Shown here piece by piece: positions 8,604 to 16,297 of a DNA stretch of 64,000 bases. The position numbers and the translations under genes are program-made. Within the stretch, counting starts at the first letter, position 1; the number at the start of each line of letters is the position of its first letter. Source of the DNA: an uncultured bacterium (lineage in GTDB: Bacteria; Bacillota; Clostridia; Lachnospirales; Lachnospiraceae); contig CANRVD010000005.1 of assembly GCA_947643145.1 (NCBI GenBank), positions 26,810 to 90,809 of the forward strand, in the 5' to 3' direction. The notes beneath the pieces are model-generated. The model was not told the DNA's origin, ran no database searches, and worked only from the letters and a program-made list of their open reading frames with translations.

Positions 8604-8968
8604 CTTCGGGCCGGCAGGTAAAAATCTTAAAATGTAGTAGTAGCTGGTATCATTCGTTCTTCTTTAGCTGGAGAGTGAATATACAAATTATGTTGGGACT
8701 GCACTGAGGAAATGCAGTGCACTGGATAATCTAAATACCCAAATTGCACAATATTATAATAGGAAGGTTACTGGCATGCCTTTGGACAAGAAATAATCGT
8801 CGGTTTCTTATCCACATCAGCCAGTAATATCTTCCAAACGAACGAAACAATTCTATTCACAATTAAAAAATTCACGAAAGTGAATGCCATTCTATTTAAC
8901 GCAGATATGAACAAAAAAGGTTTTCGGAGACGCTATCACTCTGAAAACCTTTTTGGCATTTCCCTTTT
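8604..8968. other. Intergenic region without a recognisable gene
   Basis: The stretch holds a small stem-loop (TGCACTG/CAGTGCA around 8700-8722) and the terminator at 8914-8954. I see no RNA gene or protein frame that I can support. Confidence 0.6.
8914..8954. terminator. Bidirectional rho-independent terminator
   Basis: Twelve-base perfect arms AAAAAGGTTTTC (8914-8925) and GAAAACCTTTTT (8943-8954) form a strong hairpin with A/T runs on both sides. It can end transcription of cvfB from the right (minus strand) and of the kinase region from the left. Confidence 0.85.
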
Positions 8969-9817
8969 TTAACGTTGAATGCGGATACCATCATTGCTTA
9001 TGGTGATTTTTCCTTCTTTCAGAAGATGTCCGATTCCGCGTTTAAAGGCATTTTTGCTCATATGGAAACGGTTTTTGATTGCTTCCGGGCTGCTTTTGTC
9101 ATGAAACGGAAGAAAGCCGTCTTCATCTTCCAGACAGCGCAGGATAAATGCAGCATCATCCGTCATCTGCTCAGGAATCTTTTTTCTGACGCTGAGAGTA
9201 AGCCGCCCATCTTCCATGACCTGAGCGACACGTGCATAGACAGGCTGGTTAATGCGGTATTTTTCGAATACTTCTTTCTGGGGAAGCAGGGCGGAGTATA
9301 AATCGTCTACGGCAATGAAAACGCCGAAGTTCTCACTAATTTCATAAACACGTCCACTGACCGTATCATCTTTCTGGTATTCGGAATCATTTCTTAAAGC
9401 ATCATATACATGCATGGAAGCACAAAGACGTTCACTTTTATCCAGATACAGAGTGACTAAAACGGCATCTCCTTCTCTTACTTCATATAACTGCTCTTTA
9501 AATGGAAGAAGCAAATCCTTGGAAAGCCCCCATTCCAAAAAGGCACCGATTGAGGTTACCTGTTTTACATATAATCTTGCAACACCGCCAAGAGTAATTA
9601 ATGGTTCCTGCATCGTGGCAATGGGCCTGTCTTCGGAATCTTTATATACGAATACGTTCAGTACATCTTTTAATCTGGTGCCATTTGGTACCTGTGACTT
9701 TGGCAAAAGAATTTTTTCATTTTCCTTACCGGTAGGGGTATTTAGAAAAACGCCAAAGTCCGTTTCCTTTGTGACGATTAGTTCCTGATATTTTCCAAGT
9801 TCAATTTTTTGTGTCAT
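8969..9817 (-). CDS. CvfB/YitL-like S1-domain RNA-binding protein
   Basis: The 282-residue protein has the domain order of the CvfB family: two S1-like modules near the N-terminus (about 1-60 and 65-135), a canonical S1 domain (about 150-210, with G-R-V-Y-E-I-S-E-N-F-G-V-F-I) and a winged-helix C-terminus (about 220-282). In Staphylococcus, CvfB binds RNA and affects virulence gene expression; its role here is unknown. The ATG at 9817 is preceded by AATGAGGAT within the recurrent GCAGAAATGAGG leader. It is a single gene on the minus strand. Confidence 0.88.
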   Translation of the reverse strand: MTQKIELGKYQELIVTKETDFGVFLNTPTGKENEKILLPKSQVPNGTRLKDVLNVFVYKDSEDRPIATMQEPLITLGGVARLYVKQVTSIGAFLEWGLSKDLLLPFKEQLYEVREGDAVLVTLYLDKSERLCASMHVYDALRNDSEYQKDDTVSGRVYEISENFGVFIAVDDLYSALLPQKEVFEKYRINQPVYARVAQVMEDGRLTLSVRKKIPEQMTDDAAFILRCLEDEDGFLPFHDKSSPEAIKNRFHMSKNAFKRGIGHLLKEGKITISNDGIRIQR

Positions 9818-10134
9818 ATTATCCTCATTTCTGCGCTGCTTTTAATGGCCATGCCTTCTGCTGATGCAAAGCCGCAGCATCCATTTTACTTATGTTGTTT
9901 CATATAGTCTGCGTACTAAATTAAAAAAACAATTACTTTCTTATGTTACTATGTTACAGGGCCGTTTGTTTTCTGAAATTAGTGTGAATAGTAACAGTAT
10001 ACTTGTAAATTTGAAAAAATACTAGTGAAAAAATGGAAATAGTGCTATACTCAGTACAGTTGGGAACAAAATATTTTTTGACCCAGATATCATGATGTTA
10101 AAAATTGTTAGTAAAAATGAAATGAGGTATTGTT
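9818..10134. other. Divergent intergenic region between cvfB-like gene and ridA
   Basis: The region contains the GCAGAAATGAGG leader of the minus-strand gene (9823-9834 on the plus strand as its complement), a GTGAATAGTAAC repeat unit (9984-9995) and a possible -10 TATACT at 10046-10051 toward ridA without a convincing -35. No further gene is seen. Confidence 0.6.
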
Positions 10135-10515
10135 ATGAAAAAAGAGATTTCAACTAAAAATGCACCAGCAGCGATTGGACCATATTCACAGGCAATTGAA
10201 GTGAATGGGATGATTTTTACTTCTGGTATGATTCCGATTAATCCGCAGACAGGCGAGTTGGTTGCAGGAGGTGTGGAGGAGCAGGCCGAGCAGGCGTTTG
10301 GAAATTTGAAAGCCTTGGTGGAGGCATCTGGTTCTTCTATGGATAAAGTTGTTAAGACAGTAGTCTTCATAAAGAACATGGATGACTTTGCAAAGATTAA
10401 TGCAATATATGAAAAATATTTTACAGAGCCATATCCTGCCAGGTCTTGTGTTGAGGTAGCCAGACTTCCAAAGGATGTGGCACTTGAGGTAGAAGCGGTT
10501 ACTATAAAGGAATAA
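10135..10515 (+). CDS. ridA: RidA family enamine/imine deaminase
   Basis: RidA proteins hydrolyse reactive enamine or imine intermediates released by PLP enzymes and protect against 2-aminoacrylate. The 126-residue product has the standard start (A-P-A-A-I-G-P-Y-S-Q-A), the G-Q/M-I-P segment, and the conserved Arg103 in P-A-R-S-C-V-E-V with the final E-V-E-A-V. ATGAGG lies just upstream of ATG 10135. It appears monocistronic. Confidence 0.94.
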   Translation: MKKEISTKNAPAAIGPYSQAIEVNGMIFTSGMIPINPQTGELVAGGVEEQAEQAFGNLKALVEASGSSMDKVVKTVVFIKNMDDFAKINAIYEKYFTEPYPARSCVEVARLPKDVALEVEAVTIKE

Positions 10516-10876
10516 ATAAGGTTTGATGGCAGTTTTTTGTACAAATTGCATGGTTATTTATAATTATTTCCCAAAAGGATGTATATTATGCAAATATAAC
10601 GAGATTTTTTTGGAAAATAACAGGAAAATATGTTAAAATTCTACGCGAGTAGTAACTACGTGCGTAGTCGAAATTTTGTCTCTTTAATAAAATGGAAAAT
10701 ATTAAATATAACCAAAAAAACCTTAAAATCAAGGAAATTTTATATATTAAAATCAAGCGACAAGTATTGACAAAGTACAACAGCGTTGTTATAATGTTCC
10801 CTACAGTGTAATAAATTTGTAATAATTATTACACAGAATTGTACATATTGCTATGAATACTATATGGAGGGATATT
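10516..10876. promoter_or_regulatory. Promoter and structured leader of the NlpC/P60 gene
   Basis: A consensus sigma-A promoter is present: TTGACA 10767-10772, 17 bp, TATAAT 10790-10795. Just downstream the leader holds a nine-base stem (GTGTAATAA 10806-10814 / TTATTACAC 10826-10834). About 130 bp upstream there is a near-perfect palindrome, CTACGCGAGTAG-TAA-CTACGTGCGTAG (about 10642-10668), embedded in AAAATT/AATTTT flanks, which could be an operator. I looked for the c-di-AMP riboswitch often found before such genes and did not find its conserved blocks. Confidence 0.75.
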
Positions 10877-12259
10877 ATGATTAAAACACGATGGGTTAGA
10901 AATGTCGCTGTTTTTGGTACAGTTGTTACATTATCGCTGGCTTGTATGGATATAGTTTCTAATGAAGGAACTGCTGCTACATTTTGCCAGGAGACGGAAA
11001 TGGCAGGTCTTTCCTTATCATTGGATAAGTTTTATACAGAAAATTATATCAATGTAAGCAGTGAGCAGAAAGAAGACAGTACTCCGGTTGAGAGTGCTGC
11101 ACCTACAGCATCTCCTGAAGAGGAAAAGACGGAAGATAAAAAGGAAGATTCAGAAGAAAAGAGAAAGGAAGAGACTGTTGCAAAGCAGTTCCGTGATCTT
11201 GGAATTTCTACAGTAAGTGATTATGTAAATATTCGAAAGAAACCAACAACAGACAGTAAGATTCTTGGTAAGCTTTATAGAGGTTCTGCTGCTAAGATAC
11301 TTGGAGAAAAGGACGGCTGGTATAAAATTGAGTCTGGTAGTGTTTCCGGTTATATCAGAAGTGATTTATTAGCAACAGGTGCAAAGGCTCAGAGTCTTGC
11401 AGGTAAGTTTGGTACTGCATTTGCTACTGTTAATAAGGGTGTTATCACTTTGAATGTCCGTTCGAAGAAGAGTACAGAGTCTTCTATTGTAACCCAGATT
11501 CCTGAGGATGAGAAATTCGAAGTTGTAGGTGAAAGTGAGAATTGGTACAAGATTTGTATTGATGAGGGTGAAAAAGGATATATTGCAAAAAGATATGCAA
11601 GTGTACGTGTCCGTTTTAAGAAGGCAATCTCTATTGCAGAAGAGAAGGCAGAGCTTCGCCGAAAGAGAGCAGCAGAAAGAGCAGAGCAGGAACGTCTTGC
11701 AGCACTAGAGGAGCAGAGAAGAGCAGCGGCACAGTCAAGCAGCAGTTCTTCAAGCAGCTCAAGTAGCTCTTCGAACAGTTCAAGCAGTTCAAATAGTTCA
11801 AGTAGCTCAAACAGATCAAGCAGTAGTTCCTCTAACAAATCAAGCAGTACGAAGCCATCTACAAGCCAGAACACACCAAGTTATTCAGCACCTTCCGGCA
11901 GTACTGGTTCTGCTATTGCGAATTATGCTTGCAAATTTGTTGGAAGACCGTATGTATATGGTGGTACAAGCTTGACAAATGGAGCAGACTGTTCCGGATT
12001 TGTTATGAGTATTTATGCACAGTTTGGTTATAGTCTTCCTCATTCATCTGCCGCACAGTCAGGATATGGAAGAGCTGTAAGCCTTTCAAGCCTGCAGCCG
12101 GGTGATTTACTGTTCTATAGGAATGGTGGAAGAATTGGACACGTTGCCATTTACATTGGTGGTGGACGAGTTGTTCATGCCAGCAATGAAACAGATGGTA
12201 TCAAAATTTCGAGATACAATTACAGACAGCCGGCTTGTGCAAGAAGAATTGTAGGTTAA
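10877..12259 (+). CDS. Secreted cell-wall endopeptidase with two SH3b domains and NlpC/P60 domain
   Basis: The product cleaves peptidoglycan peptides. ATG 10877 has GGAGG (10866-10870) six bases upstream; the in-frame ATG at 10853 lacks one. Of 460 residues, 1-35 form a signal peptide, 36-100 an acidic linker, about 110-168 and 185-246 two bacterial SH3 domains, 250-285 a charged Ala/Glu/Arg helix and 287-340 a low-complexity serine/asparagine linker. The C-terminal NlpC/P60 domain (343-460) has catalytic Cys372 (D-C-S-G-F), His422 (G-H-V-A-I-Y) and His434 (V-V-H-A-S). A strong promoter and a terminator flank it, so it is transcribed alone. The serine linker is probably wall-spanning or glycosylated, which is inference. 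Confidence 0.93.
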   Translation: MIKTRWVRNVAVFGTVVTLSLACMDIVSNEGTAATFCQETEMAGLSLSLDKFYTENYINVSSEQKEDSTPVESAAPTASPEEEKTEDKKEDSEEKRKEETVAKQFRDLGISTVSDYVNIRKKPTTDSKILGKLYRGSAAKILGEKDGWYKIESGSVSGYIRSDLLATGAKAQSLAGKFGTAFATVNKGVITLNVRSKKSTESSIVTQIPEDEKFEVVGESENWYKICIDEGEKGYIAKRYASVRVRFKKAISIAEEKAELRRKRAAERAEQERLAALEEQRRAAAQSSSSSSSSSSSSSNSSSSSNSSSSSNRSSSSSSNKSSSTKPSTSQNTPSYSAPSGSTGSAIANYACKFVGRPYVYGGTSLTNGADCSGFVMSIYAQFGYSLPHSSAAQSGYGRAVSLSSLQPGDLLFYRNGGRIGHVAIYIGGGRVVHASNETDGIKISRYNYRQPACARRIVG

Positions 12260-12280
12260 TGAAGAAAAAATGAAATAGTA

Positions 12281-12316
12281 GAAAAGCATCGTAAGTGAGT
12301 GCGGTGCTTTTCTTTT
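12281..12316 (+). terminator. Rho-independent terminator after the NlpC/P60 gene
   Basis: GAAAAGCATCG (12281-12291) pairs with CGGTGCTTTTC (12302-12312) and is followed by TTTT, 21 bp after the stop codon. Confidence 0.85.
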
Positions 12317-12329
12317 ACGTTTGCCATTT

Positions 12330-12480
12330 ATTCTCGCGCACGCAACGAGCCAAACGCAAGCTTGTGTTTGGCGGCTGTGCGTGGGTCAAATACCCCGTCC
12401 CTTGGGGTGGGCTTACTAAAAAGAAGCTAAGTTATGCTCCGTGGCTTGCTGCAGGGTATTTGACTTAGCGGAAATGAGGG
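12330..12480 (+). promoter_or_regulatory. Structured leader or repeat upstream of azlCD
   Basis: Several nested inverted repeats fill this gap. CCAAACGCAAG/CTTGTGTTTGG (about 12351-12372) is enclosed by GCGCAC/GTGCG arms. Then GTCAAATACCC (12385-12395) and GGGTATTTGAC (12454-12464) are perfect 11-base complements enclosing about 58 bases that include CCCC/GGGG. The outer right arm ends just before the azlC ribosome site, so folding could influence translation. I do not recognise a known riboswitch; it could also be a dispersed repeat. Confidence 0.45.
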
Positions 12481-12485
12481 AAAAT

Positions 12486-13190
12486 ATGGATTGTTTTAAA
12501 CAGGGAATGAAAGATGGGATTCCAATTGCACTGGGCTATGTCTCTGTCAGTTTTACTTTTGGTTTGATGGCTGTATCGGCTGGTATGAACTGGTGGCAGG
12601 CAGTGCTTATCTCAATGACAAATCTGACTTCGGCCGGGCAGTTTGCGGGGCTTGATATTATGATAGCCGGGGGAACCCTGCTTGAGATGGCTTTGTCACA
12701 GTTTATTATTAACCTGCGGTATGCATTGATGTCCCTTGCGCTGTCACAGAAGGTGGACAAGACACTGAACATAGTGTACCGGTTGATTGTTGGCGTGGGA
12801 ATTACAGATGAGATTTTTGCGGTGGCAGTAAACCAGAGACAGAAAGTTGGCAGGAGATATATGTTTGGGCTGATTGTTATACCTTATATCGGCTGGGGGG
12901 GAGGAACATTTGCCGGAGCGGTTATGGGTGCTGTTTTGCCGGAAATTGTCCGTTCTGCGCTTGGTATTGCTATCTATGGAATGTTTCTTGCAATCATTAT
13001 TCCAAAGGCAAAAGAGCATTCCTGCTATATGAAAGTAATTGCGATAGCGGTTTTGTTAAGCTGTATGTTCCGATGGGTTCCAGGGCTGAGCAGGGTTTCA
13101 TCAGGTTTTGTTATTATTATCTGTGCAGTGGCAGCTTCTATAGTGGGTGCTTTGGTGTATCCGATACCAGAGGAGGGAGATTATGATTGA
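12486..13190 (+). CDS. azlC: Branched-chain amino acid exporter, large subunit AzlC
   Basis: AzlC and AzlD together export branched-chain amino acids and analogues such as azaleucine. The 234-residue product shows the family beginning G-I-P-I-A-L-G-Y-V-S-V-S-F-T-F-G and multiple hydrophobic segments. ATG 12486 has GAGGG five bases upstream; a GTG at 12441 in frame would add 15 residues copied from the leader repeat and is unlikely. The gene overlaps azlD by eight bases, as usual for this pair. Confidence 0.93.
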   Translation: MDCFKQGMKDGIPIALGYVSVSFTFGLMAVSAGMNWWQAVLISMTNLTSAGQFAGLDIMIAGGTLLEMALSQFIINLRYALMSLALSQKVDKTLNIVYRLIVGVGITDEIFAVAVNQRQKVGRRYMFGLIVIPYIGWGGGTFAGAVMGAVLPEIVRSALGIAIYGMFLAIIIPKAKEHSCYMKVIAIAVLLSCMFRWVPGLSRVSSGFVIIICAVAASIVGALVYPIPEEGDYD

Positions 13191-13503
13191 TTTGCAGATG
13201 TGTTTCTTATATCTGGCAGTGATGGCCGGAGTGACATATTTTATCCGGGCGATTCCTTTTGTGCTTTGCCGGGGAGAAGTGACAAACCGTTTTTTGAAAT
13301 CGTTTTTGGCGTATGTTCCATATGCGGTACTGGGTGCTATGACATTTCCGGCAATCCTGTATTCTACGGATGGACTGGCTTCTTCCGTAGCAGGCACAAT
13401 CGTGGCGCTGGTTTTGGCATTTTGTGGAAGAGGACTGCTGACAGTAGCAGTGGGGGCGTGTGCGGCGGCTTTTTTCATCAAAGTAGTTATGTTGTTACTA
13501 TGA
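13183..13503 (+). CDS. azlD: Branched-chain amino acid exporter, small subunit AzlD
   Basis: The 106-residue product has four predicted membrane segments and the conserved A-I-P-F (here R-A-I-P-F-V-L) near residue 22. ATG 13183 is preceded by AGGAGG (13171-13176) and lies inside the end of azlC, so translation is coupled. It works with AzlC as one transporter. Confidence 0.93.
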   Translation: MIDLQMCFLYLAVMAGVTYFIRAIPFVLCRGEVTNRFLKSFLAYVPYAVLGAMTFPAILYSTDGLASSVAGTIVALVLAFCGRGLLTVAVGACAAAFFIKVVMLLL

Positions 13504-13548
13504 ACAATAACAACAGCGCGGCTTTTGTTAGAAAAATTTGCAGAGTAC

Positions 13549-13577
13549 TTGACATACTTGGTTTTTCTTGGTACAAT
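13549..13577 (+). promoter_or_regulatory. Promoter of the tRNA-Leu gene
   Basis: TTGACA (13549-13554), a 17-bp spacer and TACAAT (13572-13577) lie 40 bp upstream of the tRNA. The match to the vegetative consensus is strong. Confidence 0.8.
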
Positions 13578-13617
13578 AATATTGTTGTGCAGAAGTGTGT
13601 ATAACATCATGAAAGAA

Positions 13618-13701
13618 GCCGGCGTGTCGGAATTGGCAGACGAGGTAGACTCAAAATCTATTTCCGGTAACGGAGTGCGGGTTCAAGTCCCGCCGCCGGC
13701 A
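13618..13701 (+). tRNA. tRNA-Leu (anticodon CAA)
   Basis: The acceptor arms GCCGGCG (13618-13624) and CGCCGGC (13694-13700) pair fully, with discriminator A at 13701. The anticodon stem TAGA/TCTA encloses the loop C-T-CAA-A-A, giving anticodon CAA, which reads UUG. A long variable arm (TTTCCGGTAACGGAG region) and the T loop TTCAAGT identify a class II leucine tRNA. The 3' CCA is not encoded. It has its own promoter and terminator. Confidence 0.96.
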
Positions 13702-13710
13702 CTAAGAATT

Positions 13711-13740
13711 AACTCCTTAACTTTGGTTAGGGAGTTTTTT
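13711..13740 (+). terminator. Rho-independent terminator of tRNA-Leu
   Basis: AACTCCTTAAC pairs with GTTAGGGAGTT around a TTTG loop, followed by a T run. It begins ten bases after the tRNA. Confidence 0.9.
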
Positions 13741-14067
13741 ACTGTATAGGAAACTCTCAATGTGAAGAGTGGTCTGCCATAGAAAGAGAAGAATTTTAGT
13801 TGGCGACTTTCTTAGTGGGCTAAAATATAGTATTAAAATTGACGATATTATTATAAGATTTAAAATATTTGGGAGCGTCAAATTACAAAAGATGGAAAGT
13901 CCTAAATTTTCTGTGGAATACTTGAGAATTTTTGGAAATGAGAGTATAATTTTATTTGTGGGCAGAACAGTGTCCAGAGTACAACAGAATGTAACGTAAA
14001 TGTAATTAGATTCCATTACATAATGAAAATGGAATCTAATAGGGTTATAAATGAAGGAGGGTTTTGT
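13741..14067. other. Leader of the Ig-like/LRR protein gene with a 13-bp stem-loop
   Basis: The gap begins with a TATAGGAAACT repeat unit (13745-13757). Close to the downstream gene ATTAGATTCCATT (14005-14017) and AATGGAATCTAAT (14028-14040) are exact inverted copies. The stem ends about 15 bp before the AAGGAGG ribosome site and could be an operator or a leader hairpin. I find no clear promoter. Confidence 0.5.
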
Positions 14068-16101
14068 ATGAAGAATAAATATCAGAGGATAGCGTTATCA
14101 ATTTTGCTGGTGGCAGCACTGATATTATCCATGCCTGGGACAGTAAAGGCAAAAGGAAAGGTAAAATTAAACAAAACAAGGATGTCGGTGACAATAGGCA
14201 ATACGGTTGATTTACGGGTTAAAAATACAACCAAAAAGGTAACATGGTCAAGTAATAATAAGAAAGTAGCTTCTGTAAATTCCTATGGAGAAGTTACCGG
14301 AAAGAAGGCAGGTACTGCTAAGATTACAGCAAAGGTAGGAAAGAAGAAATTAACCTGTAATGTAACGGTACCAACCCAGAATATTAGTAATAAATCTATT
14401 TACATTAAGGTTGGGGAAAAGCAGAAATTAGATGTTTATGGAGTAGCAGGAAGTGATTCTGTTTTTTGGGGAAGTGATTATGAGAGGATTGCTACGGTTA
14501 CCCAGTCTGGTGAGATTACAGCGAAAAGTATCGGTACGACTAATGTATATGCGGTTATCAATAGTGGAGTTGGAAAAACATATTCCTGTGAAGTTATTGT
14601 TTATGACAGGTCATCATCAGGCGATATCATTACGGCAACGCCAAGACCTGTCTGGACACCGGCGCCAACGGCATCACCGTCTCCTACACCGAGACCAACA
14701 GCAACACCAAAGCCTTCTTATATAGCGGTTACAAAGGTTGTTCTGTCACAGAGAAGCATGTCACTGGCAGCCGGAAGAACAAGCCGCCTGACAGCAACGT
14801 TAATGCCTTCGGATGCTACGAATAAAGGGCTGCGCTGGACCAGCGCAAATACAAGCGTGGCGACAGTAGCCGCAGATGGAACGGTAACCGGAGTCAATGC
14901 AGGGAGTACAGTGGTATATGTTACAACAACAGACGGGGAGTATATTGCAATCTGTACGGTTACTGTAACAGGGACTATTTCAACGTCGCCGAGCCCATCG
15001 GTAAGGCCGTCTGCTTCCCCAACGCCAAGACCGTCCGTAAGCCCATCGCCAAATCCATCAGCAAGCCCGACAGCAGTACCGGTAACGAAAGTATCACTTT
15101 CGAATAAGAATCTTTTGATAGATGTTGGACAGAATAGGGGATTAACGGCAACGGTATCACCGATAAATGCTGCGAATAAAAACGTAAGCTGGACCAGTGC
15201 AGATACATCCATTGCAACAGTTGACGGCACTGGCAGGGTGACGGCGGTTGCTGTGGGAACTACAATGGTATTTGTAACAACAGAGGATGGTGAATTTGTG
15301 GCAGTCTGCCAAGTAACTGTGCGTGACAATACACCGGCGACTCCGGCACCAAGCCCGTTTGAGTTAGATAAGGAGACGTTGGCGCTTTATGAAGGACAGA
15401 GTAAAACGCTTACAGCAAGCGGCGCTTCCGGAGGGGTTGACTGGACTTCGGAGAATGAAGCGATTGCAACTGTCAGTGATGGAAAGATTACGGCAGTGAA
15501 GTCGGGAAGCGTGGATATTAAAGCGAAGGAGAAAGAGGGAGGGAAAAGAGAAAAGATATGTAAGGTGAGTGTGTCCAGTAATACTGTGGCAGAGCTTGAG
15601 ACAGATGGCAGTAAAGTGACAGGTGCTAAGGAGAAAGAGAAGATTACAAAAGTTGAGATTCCTGATAATATAACAGAGATTGCAGAGAATGTTTTTAAAG
15701 ATGCCAAAAAGATATGGAGCGTTACCTTGCCTGAGGGTATAACAACGATTGGTGCCAGCGCATTTAGCGGCTGTACTAACTTAGAGAGTATTGTAATACC
15801 AAGTAGTGTAACAATGATTGGTGCAGGGGCATTTAGTGGCTGTACCAGTTTGAAAAAGGTTGTGATATCAAGCAACCAAACGAGAATTGAAGAAAGGGCA
15901 TTTGCCGATTGTACTTCCTTAGCGGTTGTCAAATTGCCGACAGGTATTATAGACAATAACAATGTAGCAGATAATGCATTTGATGGTCACCCTACAATAT
16001 ATGGAGAAAAGAATTCTGATGTAGAACGATGGACGATGGATAACACATCTTTCTTGTTTAAGGAAGAGAGTGAAAATGAGGATGACGAGTCGGGAGCATG
16101 A
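14068..16101 (+). CDS. Secreted multidomain protein: five Ig-like (BIG2) domains plus BspA-type leucine-rich repeats
   Basis: ATG 14068 follows AAGGAGGG. The 677-residue product has a signal peptide (1-28). Five Ig-like modules of the BIG2 type can be traced at about 31-101, 105-179, 220-300, 339-418 and 431-503, each with the W-x-S-x-N/D...I-A-T-V...G-x-V/I-T-A pattern. Pro/Ser/Thr-rich linkers lie at 190-217, 304-336 and 421-430. Residues 525-640 hold BspA-like repeats (I-P-x-x-V-T-x-I-G-x-x-A-F-x-G-C). The C-terminus is acidic with no LPxTG or membrane anchor, so the protein is probably released or held by another wall component. Such proteins usually take part in adhesion or surface structure; the partner is unknown. 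Confidence 0.88.
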   Translation: MKNKYQRIALSILLVAALILSMPGTVKAKGKVKLNKTRMSVTIGNTVDLRVKNTTKKVTWSSNNKKVASVNSYGEVTGKKAGTAKITAKVGKKKLTCNVTVPTQNISNKSIYIKVGEKQKLDVYGVAGSDSVFWGSDYERIATVTQSGEITAKSIGTTNVYAVINSGVGKTYSCEVIVYDRSSSGDIITATPRPVWTPAPTASPSPTPRPTATPKPSYIAVTKVVLSQRSMSLAAGRTSRLTATLMPSDATNKGLRWTSANTSVATVAADGTVTGVNAGSTVVYVTTTDGEYIAICTVTVTGTISTSPSPSVRPSASPTPRPSVSPSPNPSASPTAVPVTKVSLSNKNLLIDVGQNRGLTATVSPINAANKNVSWTSADTSIATVDGTGRVTAVAVGTTMVFVTTEDGEFVAVCQVTVRDNTPATPAPSPFELDKETLALYEGQSKTLTASGASGGVDWTSENEAIATVSDGKITAVKSGSVDIKAKEKEGGKREKICKVSVSSNTVAELETDGSKVTGAKEKEKITKVEIPDNITEIAENVFKDAKKIWSVTLPEGITTIGASAFSGCTNLESIVIPSSVTMIGAGAFSGCTSLKKVVISSNQTRIEERAFADCTSLAVVKLPTGIIDNNNVADNAFDGHPTIYGEKNSDVERWTMDNTSFLFKEESENEDDESGA

Positions 16102-16200
16102 TGATTTACCGTAAAGGAAAAACAAGATAAAAGTGCAAAGTGTGGAGTAATTAATTTTATGTATGGTGATGCTGCAGCAAACGGCATAATAGTTCATAGT

Positions 16201-16233
16201 AACAAGTTTGCTGGCGAAGCATACAATCTGTTG
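16201..16233. repeat. Imperfect copy of the ACAATAGGTTTGC palindromic repeat
   Basis: The sequence AACAAGTTTGCTGGCGAAGC...ATCTGTTGTT is a degraded relative of the 36-bp palindromes at 31738, 57916 and 61884. A CATAGTAAC unit related to the GTGAATAGTAAC family adjoins it on the left. Confidence 0.6.
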
Positions 16234-16244
16234 TTTAAAATACA

Positions 16245-16277
16245 GAACAGGGCACAAACAAAGTCTGTGCCCTGTTC
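16245..16277 (+). terminator. Strong hairpin, probable terminator of the Ig-like/LRR gene
   Basis: GAACAGGGCACA (16245-16256) and TGTGCCCTGTTC (16266-16277) are perfect 12-base arms followed by TTA. The T run is short, so termination strength is uncertain. It lies just before the sbcD ribosome site. Confidence 0.65.
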
Positions 16278-16297
16278 TTACGTATAGAGGGATTATT

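Noticed and set aside
10516..10876. c-di-AMP (ydaO) riboswitch before the NlpC/P60 gene
   Set aside because: The conserved blocks of that riboswitch are not present; only simple hairpins are seen.
11735..11850. CRISPR-like or tandem repeat DNA
   Set aside because: The repetition is serine codons (AGC, AGT, TCA) in a linker, without regular repeat and spacer lengths.
11631..11874. Leucine-rich minus-strand frames opposite the serine linker
   Set aside because: They are the reverse complement of the serine-codon repeat of the NlpC/P60 gene.
13525..13749. A 74-codon frame over the tRNA-Leu gene
   Set aside because: It covers the tRNA, its promoter and terminator; the tRNA is certain.
14718..15329. 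A 203-codon minus-strand frame inside the Ig-like protein gene
   Set aside because: Its repetitive Val/Thr/Gly composition mirrors the Ig-like and linker repeats on the coding strand, and it lacks a ribosome site.
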